Assembly: GCA_945868935.1 (NCBI GenBank)
Contig: CAMBNE010000019.1
Location: forward strand, 1-9,981
Direction: 5' to 3'
DNA length: 9,981 nt
Source of the DNA: an uncultured Clostridia bacterium
GTDB lineage: Bacteria; Bacillota; Clostridia; Oscillospirales; Acutalibacteraceae
Every line of letters begins with the position of its first letter. Positions within the stretch are counted from its first letter, which is position 1. Shown here piece by piece: positions 1 to 7,317 of the stretch. Both the position numbers and the translations under genes were made by a program. The notes under the pieces were generated by a model. That model saw only the letters and a list, made by a program, of their open reading frames with translations. It was not told the DNA's origin and ran no database searches.

Positions 1-2304
1 GCCTGATGCAATTCCGGTTGAACTGTAAACAAATGTTACGCTGTAATTCTCTCCGCCTACAACTTTGCCCGAAGTTGTGCCCTCTGTACTCTTGAGTGAA
101 TAATCAAAGAGGATTGTGCTGTCGGGAAGTGCACGGTAGGTTGAGCCTTCTCTGTATTTTGATGTTGAAGTCTTTAAAACATTGCCGTCTTCGTCAACGT
201 GATTAATGGTAAGTGTACCGTACTGTGTTTCGGTAGCTTTAAGCTGTGAGAATGTAGAGCTCTGAACGAGAACAGCCGTGCTTCTTGCCGGAATCGAATA
301 GCTGCTGCCCGAAACTGTGCCAAGGCTCTTGAGTCCTGCGCTTGTGCCGTTTGCAACTATCGTCCAGCCGCTGCCGTCAAGGCTGATTGAGTAAGCCTGT
401 GTGCCGCTGTTTACAAGCACGCAGACCTTGCCCCATTCGTCGGACTTGCTGTTTGAATATGTATATGCTACAACATAGCCGTAGCTTGACTGGAAGGTCG
501 GTGTGCTGAACGAGCTGCCCTTCATCGGAGTATAGTTTTCTCTGATTTCAAGCAGTCCTTTATAATATGACGCAACATCAGAGTAGGTTTTTACTCTGTT
601 CCAGTCAATTGCATTGATTGTGTCGCTGGATTTGTAGCTGTTGTGGTCGCCCTGCTTTGTACGGCAGAACTCCGAGCCTGCCGTCATAAACGGAATACCC
701 TGCGAGGTCATAATAAGCGTCATAGCCTCTTTAAGCTGATTCTTGAATGTGGAAGAGGTTGAGCTCCAGCTTGACGAGCCGTTGCTCTTTACAATCTTAT
801 CCCAGAGAATCAGGTTATCGTGAGCGTCGGCATAGGCAATTGTCTGCGACGGAGCTTTTGCACTGAAACCTTTACCCTTTACGCCGTTCACTACGCCGTA
901 GGTTCCGTCATTATTTCCCTGAATAAAGCCTGTACCGGTACCGTTTGTGTCACCCTTGATAGCGTCACGGTAGGAGTCGCAGAACATACCTACTCTTGCA
1001 TCAAGCGAAGAAGCCTTTGACTGCGAACAACCGTCGGAAATTGCAACAGTACCGCCTGTCCAAGGTTCGCCGTACATAAGGATTTTCTTGCCTGAGCCGT
1101 CAGCGTAGAGATTGTCAAGCTCAGTGCGGATTGTATTCATCGTTGTGATGTCGTGAATACCCATAAGGTCAAAACGGAAGCCGTCAATGTGGTATTCCTC
1201 TGCCCAGTATTTAACTGACTCAATCATATACTTTCTGTACATCAGCTTATCGGATGCGGTTTCATTTCCGCAGCCCGAGCCGTTGGAGTATACACTTGAG
1301 GAGGTTTTTCTGTAGTAATAGCCCGGAACTGTCTTTGAGAAGCACGAGCCTTCGGTTGTATATGTATGGTTATAAACAACGTCCATTACAACAGAGATTC
1401 CTCTGTCGTGGAGAGCCTGAATCATCTGCTTGAACTCGGTAATTCTTGTGTTGCCGTTGTATGCGTCGGAAGAATACGAGCCCTCGGGAACATTGTAGTT
1501 CTGCGGGTCATAACCCCAGTTGCGGTTTGAAGAAGAGCTTGCTTTTGACTCGTCAACCGACTGGAAGTCATAAACAGGCATAAGCTGAACGCAGTTGATT
1601 CCCTGCTCAACAAGGTAATCGACTCCCGTTGAAACGGCACTTGCGCTTGTATCGGAATTAAGCTTTGTGCCGCCCTCTGCAAAAGCAAGGTACTTGCCCT
1701 GATTTTCTGCGCTTACACCCGAGGTGCTTGACGCCGAGAAGTCACGAACGTGAACTTCCCAGACTACAGCCTCTGCTGCGCTGTCAAAAAGAACGTGATT
1801 ATCGCTGTCCCAACCATCGGGGTCGGTTGAATCGAGGTCAACAACCATTGAGCGGTTGCCGTTAACGCCGACTGCCTTTGAATAAACGTCCTGAGTTTCG
1901 TTTGTTGAGCCGTTTACTGTTACAAGGTATGTGTAGTAAACGTCCTTGTAGTCACCCGAAAGCGTTGTTGACCACACGCCGGTAGTGCTGTTTTTCGTAA
2001 GCGGATATGTTCCGATTACGCCTGCACCCGATTCGCTGTCGGAGCCTGTCTTGTAGAGCTTTACCTGAACAGCGGTAGCCTCAGGCGACCATGTTTTCCA
2101 TGTTGTAGAGGTCTTGCTGTATACGGAGCCAAGACCTGTTTCGTTATATGCACTGTTTGCATAGGTTTCGAGATAGCTTCCGTTGTAGTAGCTGCCTGCC
2201 GAAACTTCGGAGCCGTTTGTAACAACAGCGTTAGCCGCAAACGAAGCCATACCCGCAACCATTGCCGCAGAAAGCAATAACGATAACGGTTTTCTGAATT
2301 TCAT
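1..2304 (-). CDS. Secreted type I pullulanase (GH13, CBM48, MucBP-like module), C-terminus cut by window edge
   Basis: This is an extracellular debranching enzyme that hydrolyses alpha-1,6 bonds of pullulan, amylopectin or limit dextrins. The reading frame is open for 768 codons from the ATG at 2304 to the window edge, so the gene is partial. Residues 1-26 are a signal peptide ending F-A-A-N-A. Residues about 57-150 resemble a CBM48 starch-binding domain. The pullulanase signature NWGYDP is at 262-267. GH13 regions follow: DVVYNHT (308-314), GFRFDLMG with nucleophile D379, YGEPW with acid/base E413, and HDN with D496. All three catalytic acids are present. From about residue 697 a MucBP-like module begins (HVDEDGN near its start); more C-terminal modules, possibly an anchor or dockerin, are likely outside the window. 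An AGAGGTG Shine-Dalgarno lies 5 bases before ATG. It is divergent from the dockerin gene at 2578. The pullulanase call is firm; the MucBP call is moderate. Confidence 0.95.
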   Translation of the reverse strand, partial: MKFRKPLSLLLSAAMVAGMASFAANAVVTNGSEVSAGSYYNGSYLETYANSAYNETGLGSVYSKTSTTWKTWSPEATAVQVKLYKTGSDSESGAGVIGTYPLTKNSTTGVWSTTLSGDYKDVYYTYLVTVNGSTNETQDVYSKAVGVNGNRSMVVDLDSTDPDGWDSDNHVLFDSAAEAVVWEVHVRDFSASSTSGVSAENQGKYLAFAEGGTKLNSDTSASAVSTGVDYLVEQGINCVQLMPVYDFQSVDESKASSSSNRNWGYDPQNYNVPEGSYSSDAYNGNTRITEFKQMIQALHDRGISVVMDVVYNHTYTTEGSCFSKTVPGYYYRKTSSSVYSNGSGCGNETASDKLMYRKYMIESVKYWAEEYHIDGFRFDLMGIHDITTMNTIRTELDNLYADGSGKKILMYGEPWTGGTVAISDGCSQSKASSLDARVGMFCDSYRDAIKGDTNGTGTGFIQGNNDGTYGVVNGVKGKGFSAKAPSQTIAYADAHDNLILWDKIVKSNGSSSWSSTSSTFKNQLKEAMTLIMTSQGIPFMTAGSEFCRTKQGDHNSYKSSDTINAIDWNRVKTYSDVASYYKGLLEIRENYTPMKGSSFSTPTFQSSYGYVVAYTYSNSKSDEWGKVCVLVNSGTQAYSISLDGSGWTIVANGTSAGLKSLGTVSGSSYSIPARSTAVLVQSSTFSQLKATETQYGTLTINHVDEDGNVLKTSTSKYREGSTYRALPDSTILFDYSLKSTEGTTSGKVVGGENYSVTFVYSSTGIASG

Positions 2305-2351
2305 CTTTCTCACCTCTTATAAATATACACTAAAAATTGCATAGTGCGTTA

Positions 2352-2357
2352 ATTATA
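2352..2357 (-). promoter_or_regulatory. Possible -10 box for the pullulanase gene
   Basis: A perfect TATAAT on the minus strand lies about 48 bases before the pullulanase ATG in AT-rich DNA. The upstream TTGATG is only 14 bases away, which is short, so the -35 element is not convincing. No clear catabolite-response (cre) site was seen by eye. Confidence 0.35.
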
Positions 2358-2403
2358 TTTTATCAACTATCCATCAATACATATTTCTATAAAAGAATAA
2401 AAC

Positions 2404-2435
2404 AAGCGTCCGTAAGCCAAAGTTTACGAACGCTT
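2404..2435. terminator. Terminator-like hairpin between two divergent genes
   Basis: AAGCGT (2404-2409) pairs with ACGCTT (2430-2435), and CGTAA (2411-2415) pairs with TTACG (2424-2428). One C/A mismatch separates the two stems and the loop is about 8 bases. On the plus strand the stem runs into TTTGTTT, and on the minus strand into GTTTTATT, so it could act in either direction. It lies upstream of both flanking genes rather than behind one, so which transcript it would end is unclear. Confidence 0.5.
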
Positions 2436-2502
2436 TTTGTTTAAAATGCCCAAATAGTTATTCATACAGTAAAAATAATTAAGAACAATTTTAAGACAAA
2501 TA

Positions 2503-2530
2503 TTGACATTTTATAAACAGATGGTAAAAT
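2503..2530 (+). promoter_or_regulatory. Promoter of the dockerin/LRR gene
   Basis: A consensus -35 TTGACA (2503-2508) is followed after 16 bases by TAAAAT (2525-2530), which is preceded by TGG, giving an extended -10. Transcription should start near 2537, leaving a leader of about 40 bases. An inverted repeat, ACAGAT (2517-2522) and ATCTGT (2533-2538), straddles the -10 box and could be an operator, although its arms are only 6 bases. Confidence 0.7.
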
Positions 2531-2577
2531 ATATCTGTCCGAATGTTATTTTTATTTGATTTGGAGGAATGAATGTA

Positions 2578-4704
2578 ATGAAAATAAAACACAAAACAAT
2601 TAAACTGCTGAGCATATTATTAAGCCTAACCTTTATGCTCAGTGCCGTACCGTTTACTGCTTCTGCCGCAGGAGGGGTTGAAATTAACGAGTCAAATTTT
2701 CCTGATGATCGGTTCAGAAACTATGTCAGCCGTTCATTTGACAGCAATCAAGACGGAGTTTTAAGCCCTGCGGAGATTCTGGAAGCAAAAGAAATTAATG
2801 TTATTTATGAATTATACGGTGAACGTATAACCACCCTGAAGGGTATTGAATACTTCACTGAGCTTACAAAGCTTTCTTGTGCCCGCAATTATATTACCTC
2901 TCTTGATGTGAGTAAAAACACAAAGCTTACAAAGCTTTTCTGCGGCTGTAACAGACTTACTTCTCTTGATATCAGCAAGAATACACAGCTTTCAGCACTT
3001 TATTGTTATGGAAATCAGCTTACCTCGCTCAATATAAGCAAGAATCCCAAGCTTAAAGATATTGAATTAAGCAAGAATGCCGACATAACCGATCTCGACT
3101 GCCGTGACAATGAATACACGGCATATTGTGCGGACACTCTGAAGCTTGACCTTACTACTTTACCGGGTAACTTTGACGTAAGCAAGGCAAGCGGCTGGAC
3201 AGGAGGCACTGTGTCTGGAAATATCCTGACGGTAAACAGCGGAACAAGCCGGATTACATATACCTATAATATCGGTTACGGAAAAAAAGAAACTTTTACT
3301 ATCAACATAAAAAAGCCGGGTGAAAGAATAGTTGCGGACATTAACTATGCTAACTTTCCCGACTACGGTTTCAAAAATTTTGTAGAACAGTACGATTTGA
3401 ATAACGACGACTCATTAAGCGTTGATGAGTGCTCCGCAGTAACTTCAATGGTTATTGACTGTGTAGGATATGGCGGAGTTAAAGGAATTGAATACTTTAC
3501 AGAGCTTGTTAACCTCGATTGTCACGATGCCAATTTATATGAATTAGATTTAAGCAAAAACACAAAGCTTGCATATCTCGACTGCTCCGGCAACTATTTG
3601 AGTAAGCTGGATTTAAGCTGTAATACTAAGCTTTACAGTTTGAAATGTGACCAAAACTATTTAAAATCGCTTGACTTAAGCAAAAATAACGCTTTGACAA
3701 CATTGAGCTGCAATTACAATGATATTGAAGATATCAATATCAGCAATTGTGTAAAACTCAGAAGCTTTGACTGTTCATTCAACAAAATCTCTGCTCTGGA
3801 TATAAGCAGAAATTTTGTACTTTCATCTCTTGATTGCAGCAGTAACAGACTCACTTCTCTCGATGTAAGCAATAATTCAAAGCTTTCCTCAATTAAATCA
3901 TCTGCAAACTGCACTTTTGCATCGTTGTCAGACAAACGCACATTTGACCTCTCAACACTTCCCGGTAAGTTTGACGTCAGCAAAGCAAGCAACTGGACAA
4001 ACGGCACTGTTTCGGGCAACACACTGACCATTGCAAAAGACGCTGACATGGTTACTTACACATATGACCTCGGCAGAAATAAAAAGTCCACATTTTCTAT
4101 TGATTTTAGAATTGCTTATCCGGGCGACAAAATAGTAGTAACCTACTCGTTTGCTAAGGATATTCCCGACGGTGTACCTAACTATCAATTTGAATGTCCC
4201 TATGATTCAAGTCTGCTTGAGTATGAATCATACGAAAACCACTGGTGTATGGAACCTGTGTTACAGGCTCATCCGGATGAGAATTGTATAAAGTGTAATG
4301 CTGCTGAATTTCCCGGTCCTGCGGTAAAGGCAGGAGAAAAAATCATTTCCTTTACTTTTAATGTATTGGATACGCTTTATGTGAGGGAACAGGATTTCAC
4401 CTTAGAGGGTTTAATTATGAGCAATAATGACCTCGATAAGCAATATGATGTATCATATATTGATTATTCAGTAGAGCATATTTCGCAGAGCAGAGAGCCT
4501 GAATACGGTCTTGGCGATATTAATCTGGACGGAGTTGTGACCATAGCCGATGCAACTCTGCTTCAGAAGCATCTTGCTAACCTTGCAAGTCTTGACGAAA
4601 AACAGCTTGCTGTCGCAGATACAAACGGTGACAAAATAATAACTATTGCTGACGCAACTCAGATACAAAAAAGCATTGCCGGACTTGCTCCGTCATTAGG
4701 ATAA
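2578..4704 (+). CDS. Secreted multi-module protein: duplicated EF-hand-like/LRR module, cohesin-like module, type I dockerin
   Basis: This 708-residue exported protein is probably non-catalytic and part of a cellulosome- or amylosome-like complex. Residues 1-30 are a signal peptide. Two tandem modules follow (about 35-253 and 254-511). Each has an I-N-x-x-N-F-P-D start, a 12-residue EF-hand-like loop (DSNQDGVLSPAE at 55-66; DLNNDDSLSVDE at 273-284), LRRs with an L-x-C-x-x-N ladder (from about 96 and 310), and a beta tail starting FDVSKAS (199 and 465). Residues about 512-641 look cohesin-like (YPGDKIVV, then YDSSLLE, then ISFTFNV). Residues 645-706 are a dockerin with calcium loops starting at D647 and D681. 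I chose ATG 2578 because GGAGG at 2563-2567 is about 10 bases away; an in-frame ATG at 2569 lies only one base from that site. No glycosidase domain is visible. The dockerin and LRR calls are firm; the cohesin-like call is tentative. Confidence 0.9.
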   Translation: MKIKHKTIKLLSILLSLTFMLSAVPFTASAAGGVEINESNFPDDRFRNYVSRSFDSNQDGVLSPAEILEAKEINVIYELYGERITTLKGIEYFTELTKLSCARNYITSLDVSKNTKLTKLFCGCNRLTSLDISKNTQLSALYCYGNQLTSLNISKNPKLKDIELSKNADITDLDCRDNEYTAYCADTLKLDLTTLPGNFDVSKASGWTGGTVSGNILTVNSGTSRITYTYNIGYGKKETFTINIKKPGERIVADINYANFPDYGFKNFVEQYDLNNDDSLSVDECSAVTSMVIDCVGYGGVKGIEYFTELVNLDCHDANLYELDLSKNTKLAYLDCSGNYLSKLDLSCNTKLYSLKCDQNYLKSLDLSKNNALTTLSCNYNDIEDINISNCVKLRSFDCSFNKISALDISRNFVLSSLDCSSNRLTSLDVSNNSKLSSIKSSANCTFASLSDKRTFDLSTLPGKFDVSKASNWTNGTVSGNTLTIAKDADMVTYTYDLGRNKKSTFSIDFRIAYPGDKIVVTYSFAKDIPDGVPNYQFECPYDSSLLEYESYENHWCMEPVLQAHPDENCIKCNAAEFPGPAVKAGEKIISFTFNVLDTLYVREQDFTLEGLIMSNNDLDKQYDVSYIDYSVEHISQSREPEYGLGDINLDGVVTIADATLLQKHLANLASLDEKQLAVADTNGDKIITIADATQIQKSIAGLAPSLG
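4513..4698 (+). other. Type I dockerin domain (within the LRR protein)
   Basis: This is a duplicated calcium-binding dockerin of about 62 residues. Loop 1 is D647-x-N-x-D-G-x-x-T-I-A-D and loop 2 is D681-x-N-x-D-x-x-x-T-I-A-D. Each is followed by A-T-x-x-Q-K. The residues at the positions that usually decide cohesin recognition (10, 11, 17 and 18 of each half: I, A, Q, K) are the same in both halves. By family knowledge this symmetry fits dual-mode binding to a cohesin on another protein. The partner scaffoldin is not in this window. Confidence 0.9.
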
Positions 4705-4717
4705 AAGTTAATTAAAA

Positions 4718-4737
4718 ACGGACTTCAAGCTGTCCGT
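4718..4737 (-). terminator. Second terminator hairpin for the leftward ABC/channel operon
   Basis: Read on the minus strand, ACGGAC and GTCCGT form a 6-bp stem with an 8-base loop, followed by TTTTAATT. It lies beyond the stronger bidirectional hairpin at 4745-4788 and would act as a backup stop for leftward transcripts, protecting the dockerin gene from antisense read-through. Confidence 0.55.
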
Positions 4738-4744
4738 TGTGCAC

Positions 4745-4788
4745 ACAAAAAATGTCGTGGAGCTTAAAAGTTCCACGACATTTTTTGT
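4745..4788. terminator. Strong bidirectional intrinsic terminator between convergent genes
   Basis: A perfect 17-bp inverted repeat runs from ACAAAAAATGTCG at 4745 to its mirror ending at 4788. It has a GC-rich inner stem (GTCGTGGA with TCCACGAC), a 10-base loop, and A6/T6 flanks on the two sides. It therefore gives a stem plus U-tract in both directions. It lies 40 bases after the dockerin gene stop and 17 bases after the channel gene stop, and so serves both convergent transcripts. Confidence 0.92.
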
Positions 4789-4805
4789 TTAAATTAAAGT
4801 ACATA

Positions 4806-5675
4806 TTACTGCTGTTTATCATCCGGCTTCTTTTTCAGCCCTGCAATTTCGCTGAGCAAAACGGTTATGCACAATATACTTGTAATAACCGTCAGAACCG
4901 ATACAGCCTTTGCCGTCAATGAAACAGGCACAATATCACCGTAGCCCACCGTTGCAAAGGTAATAGCCGTATAGTAAAAAATATCGGCGATTCCGCATTT
5001 AACGCCGTCAAAAGCATTTGCGTTGTGCATAAGACAACAGTACGACATTAGCGACAGTACAACGATAAAAAGCATTATTATCAGGATTGCCGACTTCCAG
5101 ATGTTTCTGAAAGTCAGCAGACTGTCACCGCTGTTAGCTTCTTTGAGCACGAGAATCAGCACAAACAGCATCATAACATAGCAGCAGCCAAGGCAAATCT
5201 GCGACAAAATAAACTGATTGAAATCAAGGCTTGCTCTTGTTGCAAAATAGACGCAGAGTGACGCTAAAATAAATATTATTGACGAAAACATTACATTGAG
5301 CGAGGCACTGTTTACGGAAATCAGCTTTCGCACAAATGCCGACACAAAAAGTATTCCGTCAAAGAAAACAAACGCCAGCAGCAATGAAACGGGAAGCGCA
5401 ATAAGCACCGCCAAAAGCAGCGAAAATATTTTATTGAGCCTTACAAGCATTACTGCATAAATCAGCACAACCGTTACCGTGTACTGAATTTTCGCCCATT
5501 TTCCGTTAAGCAGAATTCTGTGCCTTATGCGAAACGGAATTTCCGCAAAGCTTTTGCCGTATTTGTCAACAATTTTTATATCGGAATTTTTCAGCTTGAT
5601 GCTCATTATCATTCCCAACAGCACATAGACTGCCGTTATGCAAAGTATGAAATTGTCAGAAATAAAGTCTATCAT
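4806..5675 (-). CDS. Potassium-channel-like membrane protein (Ion_trans_2 pore)
   Basis: This 289-residue integral membrane protein has a potassium selectivity filter, TVGYGD at residues 242-247, in the context TFATVGYGDIVPVS. The pore helix precedes it (about 225-241) and a last membrane helix follows (about 253-275). About six further hydrophobic segments lie upstream (roughly 8-25, 66-80, 83-112, 127-146, 152-178, 192-215), so it is larger than a simple two-helix channel. The tail is short and charged, with no RCK/TrkA-N domain, so no ligand-gating domain is visible. A charged stretch at about 26-60 may be cytoplasmic. The ATG lies 6 bases after the upstream permease stop, with AGGAAG 10 bases before it, so it is the last gene of the ABC operon. 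The pore call is firm; ion selectivity and any functional link to the transporter are inference. Confidence 0.85.
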   Translation of the reverse strand: MIDFISDNFILCITAVYVLLGMIMSIKLKNSDIKIVDKYGKSFAEIPFRIRHRILLNGKWAKIQYTVTVVLIYAVMLVRLNKIFSLLLAVLIALPVSLLLAFVFFDGILFVSAFVRKLISVNSASLNVMFSSIIFILASLCVYFATRASLDFNQFILSQICLGCCYVMMLFVLILVLKEANSGDSLLTFRNIWKSAILIIMLFIVVLSLMSYCCLMHNANAFDGVKCGIADIFYYTAITFATVGYGDIVPVSLTAKAVSVLTVITSILCITVLLSEIAGLKKKPDDKQQ

Positions 5676-5681
5676 ATTACA

Positions 5682-6485
5682 TCAACTTCCTGCTGATTCG
5701 TACGCTTTGATTCCCCTGTTCCAGATAAGCACTCCGATTGTCATTACAATCAGCGCAACAAAAATTGTCATTCCTATATTGAAAAGCGGATTTTCTCCCG
5801 TAAGGAAGTAGAGGGCAGGAAAATAAGCCGTAAACGCAAACGGAATGATATACGTAAGCACCGAACGGACAACGTTGTTGTAAATGTCAATCGGGTACTT
5901 TACAAAATCGTTTACCATATAGAACATAAAGGTTATGTTTCCGCTGCGCTTTGTCCAGAACGCAATAGCCGCCGTTCCGATTTTTATGCCCGTATAAATG
6001 AACGACGCAAAGATAATTGCAACAATTACAAGCAACACCTTGCCTATGCCCCATTCAACCTCAATTGACGGCAGTGAGCAGGACAGAAGAATGATTCCGA
6101 TTACCATTTCGCCGAATGCGTCAACCTGAAATTTCTCCGCCATAACGTGGAAAAGCGGATTTATCGGACGTGTAAGGTACTTGTCAAAGTCGCCCTTGCG
6201 CACGATAAAATAGCCGACAGACCAGAGGTTGTCAAAGAACAGGTGGTCAAGTGCCTTTGGAATCAGCGAAAAGCCGTAGATAAACATTACCTCGTTGTAT
6301 TTCCAGCCCATAAGCTCGGGAATCTGACCGAAGATTACCGAGATAAAAACAATATTGCAGAGCTGTGCAAGCAGCAAGCCGATTGCACCTGTCAGGAAGT
6401 CGCCCTTATATTCGGTGAATCTTTTAAGCTCCTGCACAATGAAAATGCGGTGCATTTTTAAGGCTCTTTTAATTTCTCTGAACAT
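5682..6485 (-). CDS. ABC-2 type permease, PF06182-like (second permease of the exporter)
   Basis: This 267-residue protein has about six hydrophobic segments and is one of two non-identical membrane subunits of an ABC transporter. Landmarks of the PF06182 (former DUF990) family are the N-terminal amphipathic stretch before the first helix (E-L-K-R-F-T-E-Y-K-G-D-F), and GDFDKYLTRPINPLFHV in the first cytoplasmic loop, where G-x-x-D-x-x-L-x-R-P is typical of the family. It starts at ATG 6485 with a strong AGGGAGG site 8 bases upstream; that site lies inside the last codons of the preceding permease. The gap to that stop is 4 bases, so the two are likely translationally coupled. It should pair with the other permease and the ATPase. 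Substrate unknown; relatives in Synechocystis export viologen-type compounds, but this does not fix the substrate here. Confidence 0.88.
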   Translation of the reverse strand: MFREIKRALKMHRIFIVQELKRFTEYKGDFLTGAIGLLLAQLCNIVFISVIFGQIPELMGWKYNEVMFIYGFSLIPKALDHLFFDNLWSVGYFIVRKGDFDKYLTRPINPLFHVMAEKFQVDAFGEMVIGIILLSCSLPSIEVEWGIGKVLLVIVAIIFASFIYTGIKIGTAAIAFWTKRSGNITFMFYMVNDFVKYPIDIYNNVVRSVLTYIIPFAFTAYFPALYFLTGENPLFNIGMTIFVALIVMTIGVLIWNRGIKAYESAGS

Positions 6486-6489
6486 ACAA

Positions 6490-7317
6490 TCAACCTCCCT
6501 GAATTGAAAGTCGGTTGATTACGCACTTCCAGATTACCTTTGAAAGCAGCCAGAAAACGACCGTCCAGAAAATCTGAACTCCTGCGAAGAACAACAGCTC
6601 ATAACCCGTATACATTCCCATATAAATCATTACGGGTGTATATGTAAGTGACGAAAACGGCAGGCAGATAAGCACGTTTTTGAGCACGTCGGGCAAAAAC
6701 GCAAGCGGAATTATTGCGCCCGACAAAAAGCTGACTACCGTATTTTTGAGCATATTTGAGCCCCAGAGATTCTTGAACACAAACGCCGTAAAGCCGTAGC
6801 AGATATTGAAGAAAAAGTTGATTGCATACGCAAAAACGCAACAAACAAGATAGATTAAAAACTTTAAAATATCAAATTTTAAACTTCCCGTAACGGCAAA
6901 GCGGTAGATTTCAACGCCTGCAACAAGCGGAATAAAAATAACGCCGATTTCCATAAGCTTGTTGCCGATTTCCTGAAAAAGAAAGGTTGCGTTGTAGCTT
7001 ATCGGCTTAATCATTCTCATTGCGATTGAGCCGTCCTTGACCTCCTCGCCTATGTTGTAGGTGCCGCCGCTGCTTATCACCTGACCAGTCAGAAACGACA
7101 TAAAGATGTACACAACCATATCGCTCTTGTCAAAGCCCATAAACGACTCGCCGCCGTTTGAGATGAAAACAGCCTCCCACACAAAGAACGATACAAAGCA
7201 GGCAAGCACGTCGCCCAGGATATAGAAAAGCCAGTTTGCCCTGTAGGTTGACATTTCCTGCATTCCTGCGTTGATAAAAGGGGTATAGATTCTCAGCTTT
7301 CTGCGCAAATCACTCAA
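6490..7317 (-). CDS. ABC-2 type permease, PF06182-like (first permease of the exporter)
   Basis: This is the other membrane subunit of the same transporter, 275 residues from the chosen start, with about six hydrophobic segments. Family landmarks are the N-terminal MQEMSTYRANWLFYILGD and the loop KDGSIAMRMIKPISYN, equivalent to the G-x-x-D-x-x-L-x-R-P loop of its partner. No ATG is available at a sensible place. I chose TTG at 7317 because AAGGAAGG lies just before it and because it overlaps the ATPase stop by 8 bases, an arrangement that fits translational coupling. An upstream in-frame TTG at 7353 would add 12 residues but has no ribosome binding site. The internal ATG at 7263 would remove the conserved N-terminal amphipathic segment. 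The family call is firm; the start is moderate. Confidence 0.87.
   Translation of the reverse strand: MSDLRRKLRIYTPFINAGMQEMSTYRANWLFYILGDVLACFVSFFVWEAVFISNGGESFMGFDKSDMVVYIFMSFLTGQVISSGGTYNIGEEVKDGSIAMRMIKPISYNATFLFQEIGNKLMEIGVIFIPLVAGVEIYRFAVTGSLKFDILKFLIYLVCCVFAYAINFFFNICYGFTAFVFKNLWGSNMLKNTVVSFLSGAIIPLAFLPDVLKNVLICLPFSSLTYTPVMIYMGMYTGYELLFFAGVQIFWTVVFWLLSKVIWKCVINRLSIQGG

Noticed and set aside
2569..2577. Start of the dockerin protein at ATG 2569
   Set aside because: It lies one base from GGAGG, too close for normal initiation; ATG 2578 is at about 10 bases and gives a standard signal peptide start.
2863..3200. Regularly repeated DNA in the LRR gene as a possible CRISPR or minisatellite
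   Set aside because: The period of about 63 bases is in frame and follows 21-residue leucine-rich repeats; there are no identical direct repeats with unique spacers.
3714..4188. Two overlapping minus-strand frames inside the LRR gene
   Set aside because: They arise from the repetitive leucine-rich coding sequence on the other strand; no recognisable domain and no promoter.
4806..5675. Channel gene as an independent unit with its own promoter
   Set aside because: It starts 6 bases after the permease stop, with no room for a promoter other than inside the permease gene, where none was evident.
6147..6461. Plus-strand frame opposite the second permease
   Set aside because: It is antisense to a recognised permease, with no ribosome site or domain.
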